Under the pieces are notes generated by a model. It was not told the origin of the DNA. It was given only the letters and a program-made list of their open reading frames with translations, and ran no database searches. Positions 1 to 7,900 of a DNA stretch of 39,593 bases are shown in pieces (position 1 is the first letter of the stretch; each line of letters opens with the position of its first letter). The position numbers and the translations under genes were made by a program. Source of the stretch: an uncultured Prevotellaceae bacterium (GTDB lineage Bacteria > Bacteroidota > Bacteroidia > Bacteroidales > Muribaculaceae); contig CALGGO010000046.1 of assembly GCA_937916085.1 (NCBI GenBank), forward strand, positions 1 through 39,593, written 5' to 3'.

Positions 1-1
1 C

Positions 2-706
2 AAGTCGTGTACCGTCATTGGCGACAAGCAGAGGATATTCATCGAGCCGGGGGCTAAGGTGGAGGGAGCATTTCTCAACACCACCGAGGGGCACATCTAC
101 ATTGGCGCCGACGCCGAGGTGATGGAGGGCGCATGCATCAGGGCACCATTTGCCGCTTGCCGCCATGCCGTGGCTAAGATGGGCTGCAAAATCTATGGCG
201 CTACCACCTTCGGACCCTATTGCAAGGTGGGCGGCGAGGTGGCCAACGTGGTGATGCAGGGCTACAGCAACAAGGCGCATGACGGGTTCTTAGGCAATGC
301 CGTGATTGGAGAGTGGTGCAACATTGGCGGCGGCACCACAGCCAGCAACCTCAAGAACGACTACAGCGAGGTGAAGCTGTGGAACTACGCCAGCAAGCGA
401 TTCATGCGCACCGGGCGGCAGTTCTGCGGACTGATCATGGGCGACCACTGCAAGACGGGCGTCAACTGCATGATAAACACCGGCACGGTGATGGGTGTGG
501 GCGTGAACCTGCACGGAGCGGGATTCCCACGGCCCTTCGTGGGGTCGTTCCTCGAGGGCAGCGACATGGCGGGCTTCAAGAACGTGAAGCTCGACGCCTT
601 CTTCGCCACTGCCGAGCGCGTGATGTCGCGACGCGGCATAACACTCACCGACGCCGACCGCACCATCTACGAGGCAATCTACAACCTCCGCGACAAGTAC
701 AAGTAA
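2..706 (+). CDS. GlmU-like sugar nucleotidyltransferase, C-terminal part (5' truncated)
   Basis: The frame is open from base 2, so the gene enters from outside the window and only about 234 C-terminal residues are present. They form a left-handed parallel beta-helix acyltransferase region with hexapeptide-type repeats (IYGATTFGPYCKVGGEV, VIGEWCNIGGGTTASN). The order of motifs (SNKAHDG, IGEWCN, SNLKNDY, QFCGLIMGDH, NTGTVMGV) matches the Bacteroidetes 'GlmU family / putative sugar nucleotidyltransferase' proteins of about 390 residues, whose missing N-terminus would be the nucleotidyltransferase domain. The likely role is UDP-sugar formation or sugar acetylation in the cytosol, but the true substrate is not known. 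The gene is GC-rich, unlike the AT-rich gene after it. Confidence 0.8.
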   Translation, partial: KSCTVIGDKQRIFIEPGAKVEGAFLNTTEGHIYIGADAEVMEGACIRAPFAACRHAVAKMGCKIYGATTFGPYCKVGGEVANVVMQGYSNKAHDGFLGNAVIGEWCNIGGGTTASNLKNDYSEVKLWNYASKRFMRTGRQFCGLIMGDHCKTGVNCMINTGTVMGVGVNLHGAGFPRPFVGSFLEGSDMAGFKNVKLDAFFATAERVMSRRGITLTDADRTIYEAIYNLRDKYK

Positions 707-711
707 CTATG

Positions 712-747
712 AAGTAGGAAGTAGGAAGGAAGAAGTAAGAAGTAGAG
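712..747. repeat. Low-complexity GAAGTAG-type repeat, left of S23 gene
   Basis: Tandem, imperfect GAAGTAGGAAG/GAAGTAAGAAG units lie between the GlmU-like gene and the four-helix-bundle gene. The same motif occurs in reverse complement on the far side of that gene (1138-1227), so the two blocks make a long inverted repeat around it. Confidence 0.8.
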
Positions 748-773
748 AAAAAACAATTATAAATCACACAGAT

Positions 774-1127
774 ATGGAGGATGACATTAAAATCATCAAA
801 TCAAAAAAATTTGCTTATAGAATAATAAAGCTTTACCAATATCTTAATGGCAAGAATATTGAGGACATTAGAAGGCAAGTTCTTCGTAGTGGAACATCAA
901 TAGGAGCAAATATAGCCGAGTCTGTGTTCTCAGAAAGTAAAATAGATTTTAAGCATAAAATCTCAATCGCTCTTAAAGAAGCAAATGAAACACTATATTG
1001 GATTGATATATTATTCTATGGAGAATATATCTCAAAAAACCTATATGAATCGATTAAAAATGATTGTGTTGAGTTAATTTTAATCTTGTCATCTATAATT
1101 AAAACTATCAAAGACGGCAACGACTAA
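774..1127 (+). CDS. Four-helix bundle protein (S23 / 23S rRNA intervening-sequence family)
   Basis: The 117-residue protein has the family hallmarks: YRIIKLYQYL near the start, then LRSGTSIGANIAES around residues 37-51, and a C-terminal pair of helices containing SIALKEANETLYWID. The family was first found in intervening sequences of 23S rRNA genes and forms a pentameric helical bundle. The Avd accessory protein of diversity-generating retroelements shares the fold, but no reverse transcriptase or template repeat is visible here. The function of the stand-alone protein is unknown. The gene is strikingly AT-rich beside its GC-rich neighbours and lies between inverted low-complexity repeats, which suggests an inserted cassette. 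The ATG at 774 gives the usual family length. Confidence 0.85.
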   Translation: MEDDIKIIKSKKFAYRIIKLYQYLNGKNIEDIRRQVLRSGTSIGANIAESVFSESKIDFKHKISIALKEANETLYWIDILFYGEYISKNLYESIKNDCVELILILSSIIKTIKDGND

Positions 1128-1137
1128 AACTTGTATT

Positions 1138-1227
1138 TCCTTCCTACTTCTTACTTCCTACTTCTTACTTCTTACTTCTTACTTCCTACTTCTTACTTCT
1201 TACTTCCTACTTTTTACTTCCTACTTT
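1138..1227. repeat. Low-complexity CTTACTTC/CTACTTC repeat, right of S23 gene
   Basis: About 90 bp of imperfect tandem CTTCTTACTTCCTA-type units. They are the reverse complement of the shorter block at 712-747. The block ends just before the stop codon of the convergent patatin gene, so it may fold at the 3' ends of both transcripts. It has no U-tract terminator of the usual form. Confidence 0.8.
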
Positions 1228-1228
1228 T

Positions 1229-3313
1229 TTAGAACTCCATTCCTAGCGACACATAGAAGTGGACTCGATGGGTGTGGCTGTTCCAGCCCAGCGAGCAGCC
1301 CAGCGGGCCGGCGAAACCGCTGTCGTAGGAATATCCCAGCTGCACACCCCATAGCGGCGTGCGGTCGAAAATCTTGCCCAGGTCATTATTATGCTCGGCC
1401 ACTGAGCCGTCGAGCAGCAAGAAATGGCGGCCCGTGATGCGCTGCTGCACGCGCAGCGAGGCGCTGACGAACTTGCTGTCGAAGAACTCGGCGTGACCAA
1501 ACCCCGCCTGTGGCAGTTGCTGGCGGAAATACTTGCCACGCATCATGCCACCCGCCACATTGGCGGCAGTGATGGGCAGGTCGTCGCCAAAGAGCAGCCG
1601 CCCCTGCACCTGCGGGCGCAGGTGGGTGCTGGGCGTGAGGGCAAAGGTAAGCTGCCACATCGCCGTCACGGCATGGATGCCGGCATGGCCCTTCCACTGC
1701 GCGAAGTTGTCGGTCACATACTCATATCGTGCCTCGGCACGCAAGCCACGACGCGTGAAGTAGCTCCGGTCCTCATTGTTGTAGCGCAAGCCCACATGAT
1801 AGTTGAAGTAATGCTCATTAACAGGAAACGTGATGGTGCTGTGCTCGTTCCACATGCCCTTGAAGAAGTGGTAGTGCTCCCACCCCACCCCAATCTCGAA
1901 GTCAAAGTTCATCTCATCGAGCTGCAGCAGTTTCACGTTAGCGTTCTGATAGATGAGCGAGAGGTTATTGCTGCGATGCCCCTGGGTGAAGAGGTCAAAA
2001 TATTTATACCAGAACTCATAGCTCACGCCCATCTTGCGGAAGGTGCGAGGCTCTATGTCAAAGCCCAGGCGCAGCATCGAGCGCAGTCCCAGGCGTGCCA
2101 CCAGGTCGAGCTCCTTGTCAACCTTGCCGCCCATGAAATAGCGACCCCTGAGCTTTAGGCACACAAGGTCCTCGGTGTCGAAGCGCGCACCCAGCGACGC
2201 TTCTATAGTGTCGTCATTATGCACATCGATAAGCCCCTCCTCCTCGTCGTCGAGGCTGGCAGGCAGCGTGCTCATGTCGCGCAGATGCATGGTGTAGTCG
2301 CCATTAGGGTCAGCGCCCGCCAGCACCTTCAACGTCAAGATAGAGTCGAGCTTCTCGCGAGTGGCCTTCTCGCCGCGCATCATCAGCGAGTCGAGAGCCT
2401 TACGGCTGAAGCTGCCACTGGTGTAGCCGCGCACCGGCACCTTGATGAGCACGTCGCAATATTTCTCGTTCTCACGGGCACGGCGGCTCACATCGCTGCC
2501 CGCCGAGCGCTCCATCACGTCCATGAGCTTGCGATACTGCACGTCGGCACCCAAGCCAAGCTCAAACTTCACGCCTATCACAATGTCGGCACCCAGCTTG
2601 CGCGCCACATCGGCAGGGAAGTTGTTTTTCGCGCCACCATCCACAAGCACCATGTCGTCGATGTGCATGGGAGTGAACACTCCCGGTATCGACATGCTCG
2701 CCCTGATGCTCTTCACCAGGTAGCCGCTAGTGATATCCACCTCGCTGTCGGTCACCAGGTCGGTGGCCACGCAGGCAAACTGGCGCGGCAGGTCGGTGAG
2801 GAAGTTGATACTGTCGGTGTGGCCATGCAGGTAGTGAGCAAAAGCCCGCTGCACATTAGTGCCACGAATCACGCCGCCGGGCTGCGGGTCGATACCCGAC
2901 CCCACATAGAAGTCACGGCCATAGATATAGGTGTTGCGAGCATGGCGGTCGCTGAGCGTGAGGCGGCTCTGGTCGTCGCGGTCAAGGAAAAGCTCGGTCC
3001 AGTCCATGGTGCGCAACATCGTGGCGATGTCGGCACTGTTGTAGCCCACGCTATATAGCGCGCCCACTATGCTGCCCATGCTGGTGCCCACCACCATATC
3101 CACGGGGAAGCCCGCCTCCTCAATCACCTTGAGAGCACCCACATGAATGGCACCCAGGGCGCCACCGCCACTGAGCACCACCGCCACCTTCTTGCGCTGG
3201 CCAGAGTTGAGATTAGCAACTTGCGATTTCACGCTATCGGGCTCAGTGACTTGCGCCACAGCGGGCAACATCATGAGCCATGCAAGCAATATAAAAAATA
3301 ATTTCTTCTCCAT
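1229..3313 (-). CDS. Patatin-like phospholipase with C-terminal outer-membrane beta-barrel
   Basis: The 694-residue protein starts with a signal peptide (about residues 1-20, ending in AVAQ). A patatin domain follows, with the oxyanion loop GGGALG at 49-54, the nucleophile elbow GTSMG with Ser78, and the second member of the dyad in VDGG (Asp225). Residues from about 370 to the end are rich in alternating aromatic/hydrophobic strands and finish in VHFYVSLGMEF, with a terminal Phe as in Omp85-type barrels. This is the layout of type Vd (PlpD-like) or Bacteroides patatin-barrel proteins, so the predicted role is lipid-acyl hydrolysis at the outer membrane. The upstream promoter puts transcription start only a few bases before the ATG. 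The start cannot move downstream without destroying the signal peptide. Confidence 0.88.
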   Translation of the reverse strand: MEKKLFFILLAWLMMLPAVAQVTEPDSVKSQVANLNSGQRKKVAVVLSGGGALGAIHVGALKVIEEAGFPVDMVVGTSMGSIVGALYSVGYNSADIATMLRTMDWTELFLDRDDQSRLTLSDRHARNTYIYGRDFYVGSGIDPQPGGVIRGTNVQRAFAHYLHGHTDSINFLTDLPRQFACVATDLVTDSEVDITSGYLVKSIRASMSIPGVFTPMHIDDMVLVDGGAKNNFPADVARKLGADIVIGVKFELGLGADVQYRKLMDVMERSAGSDVSRRARENEKYCDVLIKVPVRGYTSGSFSRKALDSLMMRGEKATREKLDSILTLKVLAGADPNGDYTMHLRDMSTLPASLDDEEEGLIDVHNDDTIEASLGARFDTEDLVCLKLRGRYFMGGKVDKELDLVARLGLRSMLRLGFDIEPRTFRKMGVSYEFWYKYFDLFTQGHRSNNLSLIYQNANVKLLQLDEMNFDFEIGVGWEHYHFFKGMWNEHSTITFPVNEHYFNYHVGLRYNNEDRSYFTRRGLRAEARYEYVTDNFAQWKGHAGIHAVTAMWQLTFALTPSTHLRPQVQGRLLFGDDLPITAANVAGGMMRGKYFRQQLPQAGFGHAEFFDSKFVSASLRVQQRITGRHFLLLDGSVAEHNNDLGKIFDRTPLWGVQLGYSYDSGFAGPLGCSLGWNSHTHRVHFYVSLGMEF

Positions 3314-3320
3314 GGGGTCG

Positions 3321-3352
3321 CAAAATTACATAATAATTCACTTCTCACCAAA
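3321..3352 (-). promoter_or_regulatory. Bacteroidetes-type promoter of the patatin gene
   Basis: On the minus strand TTTG (3352-3349) is followed by exactly 20 nt and TAATTTTG (3328-3321), the -33/-7 consensus of the Bacteroidetes primary sigma factor. The start of transcription is expected at about 3314-3318, while the ATG begins at 3313. Confidence 0.7.
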
Positions 3353-3444
3353 AATTACCACATTTTACTCAAGAAATGCGATTACGCGAGACAAAGCTTA
3401 ACCTCACTTAAAGCCTTGCGAGAGTGAGCATTCTATCAAAAAAC

Positions 3445-3492
3445 AGTGGCGGAGGGCACTGCTGCTGTCGCAGTTCTTCTCCGCCACTTTTT
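3445..3492 (-). terminator. Intrinsic terminator between convergent-free 3' and 5' ends (lipoprotein operon)
   Basis: Perfect 10-bp arms AGTGGCGGAG (3445-3454) and CTCCGCCACT (3479-3488), with a further inner stem ACTGC/GCAGT. The minus-strand transcript from the lipoprotein genes runs into the stem and then TGTTTTTTG. The other strand also ends in TTTTT, so it could work both ways. Confidence 0.75.
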
Positions 3493-3518
3493 AGCGTGAC
3501 TAATTTTTTAAAAAGATG

Positions 3519-4151
3519 TTACTTCGCCTCGGCCTCGGCGGGCTTGAGCTTGAAGCTGTCGAGCATACCCTTGATGACGGGGTCCTTGATGTCGTAGCCA
3601 AACACCTCGATGGTGATACTGCCCTCGGGGGTGAGGGGTGCTGACAGGTGGGTGAGAGGACAATTTGTTGACTTCTCGGCGGGCTTCACGAGCTTGGCAA
3701 ACTTCATGCCGCCTATTGTTTCCTGACCCTTTACAGGATTATCAACCTTAAACGCGCTCTTGAAGGTGTTTTGAGACTGCTCCACGGTGTTGCTCTTGTA
3801 GGGATAAGAGTTGATTTTCACTTCAGTGATGCCAAACACGCCCTGTGGTCTCTCGAGAGGTTGCAGACGCACATAGGAGCCACTCTTTTGAGAGCTGCCC
3901 TTGTTCTCGCCAGCAACGTACCACCCTTCGGGCACATCTACTGTCCAAGAGGGGTTGTCGATGGTCACAGGACCCTTGATGGTGTCTTTCTCGGCCTTGG
4001 CCTCAGTTTTCTCGGCATCCTTAGCCTCGCCACTGCCGCTCACACTGCCGCTGATGCTGTCACTGCCACTAGTGCTGCCGCTGGTGGTTCCATTGCCTGT
4101 GCAGGACGCCATGAGGCCTGCAACGGCAAGCATTAAAAATAACTTTTTCAT
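3519..4151 (-). CDS. Lipoprotein of unknown function (paralogue leader, Ser/Gly linker)
   Basis: The 210-residue protein has a lipoprotein signal peptide with lipobox LMASC (Cys17). A low-complexity Ser/Gly/Thr and then Lys/Glu/Ala linker runs to about residue 62. The C-terminal region (WTVDVPEGWYVAGENKGSS onwards) looks like a compact beta-rich domain of the kind seen in periplasmic or surface lipoproteins; I do not recognise a named family. It lies 20 bp downstream of another lipoprotein gene with an almost identical first 28 codons, so the two probably share one transcript, closed by the terminator at 3445-3492. The bodies of the two proteins have little in common beyond a similar length and a 'P-W' start of the folded part. 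Confidence 0.75.
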   Translation of the reverse strand: MKKLFLMLAVAGLMASCTGNGTTSGSTSGSDSISGSVSGSGEAKDAEKTEAKAEKDTIKGPVTIDNPSWTVDVPEGWYVAGENKGSSQKSGSYVRLQPLERPQGVFGITEVKINSYPYKSNTVEQSQNTFKSAFKVDNPVKGQETIGGMKFAKLVKPAEKSTNCPLTHLSAPLTPEGSITIEVFGYDIKDPVIKGMLDSFKLKPAEAEAK

Positions 4152-4171
4152 AAATCGAATCTTCTTGTTAA

Positions 4172-4732
4172 TTACTTAATAGTTATTGCATTGATAATCT
4201 CGTTGAGGTTTTTGAGAAGAACTTCCTTGAGTTCGGCCTTTTCCATTGTGGTGCCGCCAGGTGACACACTTATGGTAACAAAACCGTCGCCCTGAGGAAC
4301 GATAGCCTCATATTCGGTATCTTTCTCTTTGAAGAAAACCTTGTAGGTCTTGCCGCCGGCAGTGATGTCATCAACGGGCTTGAAACCATTGTCAGTCAAG
4401 TTGGCGGTAATCTTGTCAAGGTCGTAAGAGTCAAAGCCAAGCACAGCGGTAGTGAAGGGGTTTTCACGCAACCTCAAGTTACAAGAATTTCCTCCCACAA
4501 CACGACTTGTAGGTTTCCATGTTTCAGGCACTTTGAGATTGTAGGCATTAGCGTCAAGCTCCTTCTGCTCCTCGATAGGCACTTCCTCTTCCTGAGCTTG
4601 AGAGGCCGACTGCTCCACCGAGGCGCCACTGGCTTTAGACGCGCTTTCACTTGTGCTACCACTGGTGGTTCCATTGCCTGTGCAGGACGCCATGAGGCCT
4701 GCAACGGCAAGCATTAAAAATAACTTTTTCAT
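4172..4732 (-). CDS. Lipoprotein of unknown function (paralogue of next gene's leader)
   Basis: The 186-residue protein opens with MKKLFLMLAVAGLMASC, lipobox LMASC with Cys17, followed by the same TGNGTTSGSTS stretch as the downstream gene. A Ser/Ala/Glu-rich linker runs to about residue 58. The folded part (LKVPETWKPTSRVVGG to the end) has alternating strands and a final helix, and I cannot assign it to a family. It is the first gene of a probable two-gene operon. No convincing -33/-7 pair lies upstream, where there is only an AT-rich leader and then the GGGGATCGG repeat. Export to the periplasm or outer membrane is the only safe functional statement. Confidence 0.75.
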   Translation of the reverse strand: MKKLFLMLAVAGLMASCTGNGTTSGSTSESASKASGASVEQSASQAQEEEVPIEEQKELDANAYNLKVPETWKPTSRVVGGNSCNLRLRENPFTTAVLGFDSYDLDKITANLTDNGFKPVDDITAGGKTYKVFFKEKDTEYEAIVPQGDGFVTISVSPGGTTMEKAELKEVLLKNLNEIINAITIK

Positions 4733-4778
4733 AAATAGAAATGTTTAAAAATTAGATGAGTTAATAAAAATTGTATTT

Positions 4779-4920
4779 CGGGGATCGGAGGTCGGGGATC
4801 GGAGGTCGGGGATCGGGGATCGGGGATCGGGGATCGGGAATCGGGGATCGGGGGATCGGGGGTCAATCCACCATTCACCATCAACGATCCACCATCCCCC
4901 ATCTTCGATCCCCCATCCTC
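4779..4920. repeat. GGGGATCGG low-complexity repeat with complementary half
   Basis: Imperfect tandem units of GGGGATCGG/GGAGGTC run from 4779 to about 4862. They are followed by CCACCAT, CGATCCACCATCCCCCATC and similar units to 4920, which are largely the reverse complement of the first half. The whole block can fold as one long G/C-rich hairpin between the stop of the large BspA-like gene and the lipoprotein operon. Confidence 0.75.
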
Positions 4921-4922
4921 CT

Positions 4923-7900
4923 TTAGCTTCCCAGCATGATGTTATACACTATGGTAACATCGGCGGCTGTGATGTTGCCGTCGCCGTTCTGGTCGCCGTT
5001 CACCAGGGCGCTAGCATCATTGTTGAGCAAGTAGTTGTAGAGTGCTGTCACGTCGCCGGCTGTCACGCTTCCGTCACCGTTCACGTCGCCGGGAACGGCA
5101 GTTGAGATCTTGGCTATCTCGACATTCTTAGCAAGCGCGCCATTTGCATCAACAACTCCACTATTGGCAACAAACGAACCGCCCACTGGCTTGATAATGC
5201 CTATATTATCATTCATGATAAGATCTTGCAAATCAATCATCGCACCAGTACCGCTCATGGTGCAACTTGCCTCCAAATGAGCATTGCCGCTAACTGAGAC
5301 AACTCCGCCTACGCCTGAGGTGAGGGTACTACCCTGGAGTGCATAATTCACGCCAAATACATGAACTTTCACGTTTTCGGTGAAATTCAGTGTGGATGAA
5401 CGCAGCTCGACGCCATTGCCACCAGTTCCAAGTGGCGAAGTTAAATACAACTCACCATCGCCGGTGAATGTTGTTGTGCATGAGTTTAGACGCAAACACA
5501 AACCATTGCTGCTATAATTATATATGTAGTTGGTGCCAATCAGGTTGATTTTCAGTCCGTGAATATCACTGATTATAATAACATTGTGTGTTGCATCCTC
5601 GATGTACACGTTGTTCATCGTGAGCACGTTGGTGGTGGGGTCGTAGCTCATGGTGCCATCGCCCAGGATGTCGCCGCAGTTGGTGCTGGTCACCGAGTCA
5701 CCAAGCACTACGAGGTCATATCTCTCCCCGTCGGGAGTGCTGGAGTACAGGTCAATGCCCACGGTATTTAAGTCATTGGTCGCAGTCCTGGCAATTCTCA
5801 CGTAGGCCTCAGCATTGTTAAAGGCGTGAGGGTAATACATGATCCTGTTAAATTGATTGTTAGCACCATCGAGGATGTAGTCGCTGTTACTGCTGCTGTT
5901 ACTCAGGTTTCCACCCTCAGCCATGGGCATGATGAGGTTGGTAACATCACTCCACGACTGCGCGCCCTGGATGTCGCTTGTGCTTTTTGCGACCTTCAGC
6001 GGCACATAGTCGCTGGCCAAGTTATCAACCAGCACGCCGCGGCCGTTGCTTTCCTTGCCGCAGTTCCTGAACACGTTGCCGTTCACCTTCTGGGTGGTGA
6101 ACACCTTGCGGGCGGCATTATAGCCAGTGACGGCATAGAAGTCGCAAGCCGCCTGCATGCTCAGGTGCTCGGGGCAGCTGATGAGCTGCGGGCCGCCGGT
6201 GTTGCGCAGGTAGGGATGCGTGTAGTACTCGGTTTTCCCGGCGCTGCTGGTCCAGTTGGGCATCGCGTCCAGGCGCGCGGCAAGCATATTGAGCGGAACG
6301 TAGATCATGGTGCGAGGGGTGGATGTGCCCACATAGAGGGCATCGTCTTCCCAAGTCTCATCGTGAGTGTAGATGGCCGAGATGTTGTCGCAGACGAAGA
6401 ACGCACGGCGGCCTATCTTTCGCAACGTCTCAGGCAGAATGATTGTGCCTGAGAGCGCCGCGCAATTTTGGAAGGCACACTCGCCAAGCTGGGTAACACC
6501 ATGGCTGACGAGGAAGCCTATGTTGTTGAGTCTTGTGCAATTCATGAAGGCATAGCGAGGAATCACCTTGCTGGGGAAATCGGTGGCAATTTGCACTGCC
6601 TGCACATTAGAGCCGGCGAAGCAGCTGTCGCCCAGTGCCGTGCAGTTATAGATGCGGGTCCAGCCGTCGTAGCAAATTTGGTTGATGTTCACCTGGCTCA
6701 GGCCGGTGGCGTAGGCAGGGCTATACACCAGTTTCGATGTCTGGCCGTCACTGTTCACAGTGAAATACTTGCTGTTGCAGTAGATGTCGTAGGCACCGGC
6801 CTGCACGCTGGCGGCCTTCGACATCACGCGGCTGTTGTTCTTGAACTGCTGCACGTAGCCCACGGGCACATACAGGTTGAAGCCCGAGGGCACATAACCG
6901 GTCTCAGTTTCTCCTAATTGCCCCCAGTTGCGGAAGAGTCCGTCGGGGTCGGTGCGGTTGTAGTACAGGTGCTGCAAGTGAGTCATGCCGCTGAGTGCGC
7001 GGTGCAGCTTTGTGGTGCTCGAAGGTATCGTCAGCGAGGTGATATTGGTTCCGCTGAAGGCTTGATAGCCTATCTCTTGAAGGCCGTAAGGCAGTTCAAT
7101 CTGCGAGATGGGTGTATTGTAGAAGCAGCGAATGGGGATGCGCGTAATCTTCGACGACAGGCGCACGCTCGTGAGCGCCGTGCAACCCTCAAACTGGCTG
7201 CCCGAGCGACGATAGACTTCGGTATCGGACTCGTTTCCTGCGTAACCCGCAATAACGCCGCTGAGCGCTGTAACCGTCTCGGGGATGGTAACGCTTGTGA
7301 TAGCCGTGTTATTCCTGAAGGCTTGGCGGTTGACGCTGGTCACGGTGTAGGTAGTGCCTTCATAGGTGATGGTCATCGGGATGCTGATGGCTCCGCTCAA
7401 CTGACTGGTGGGGAAGATGTAGCCACACTCGCCACGCACCACCGACGCGGTGCCATGCTCCTTGTCAAGGGTGTAGGGCAGTCCACCCACCACCACGTCG
7501 TAGGCACCCACTTTCACGTTGCTGAACTCGCGGAAGATGTCGCGGTTGTAATCACCGGCATAGGTCTCGTGGGTCCAGTTCTGGTCCCAGTAGCTGTCGC
7601 CGGCTGCCACCCACAGCGTGCAGCTGCTACGAGGCACATCATACCACAATGCATTAGAGTAGCCAATCGGATTAATGCTATTGATAGCTAAGTTCTTCAG
7701 TCCTGAGCATCCATAGAACATACTACTCCCAAAGTCGGGCTCATACGAACTGGGAATGCGAATGTTTTCTATCGCAGTTGAATATTGAAACGCAGTTTGT
7801 CCTATGGTCGTAACACCAAAGGGGATATCTATAGTCAGTCCATTGCCCTTCGTCATGCCACTAAATGCATAATAACCAATTTTCAATAAAGTGTGTGGCA

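Noticed and set aside
774..1127. Diversity-generating retroelement accessory protein (Avd)
   Set aside because: The fold is shared, but no reverse transcriptase, template repeat or variable repeat is seen near it.
1424..2158. Long plus-strand frame antisense to the patatin gene
   Set aside because: Composition and codon phase follow the real gene on the other strand; the translation is a His/Ala/Arg-rich shadow with no motif.
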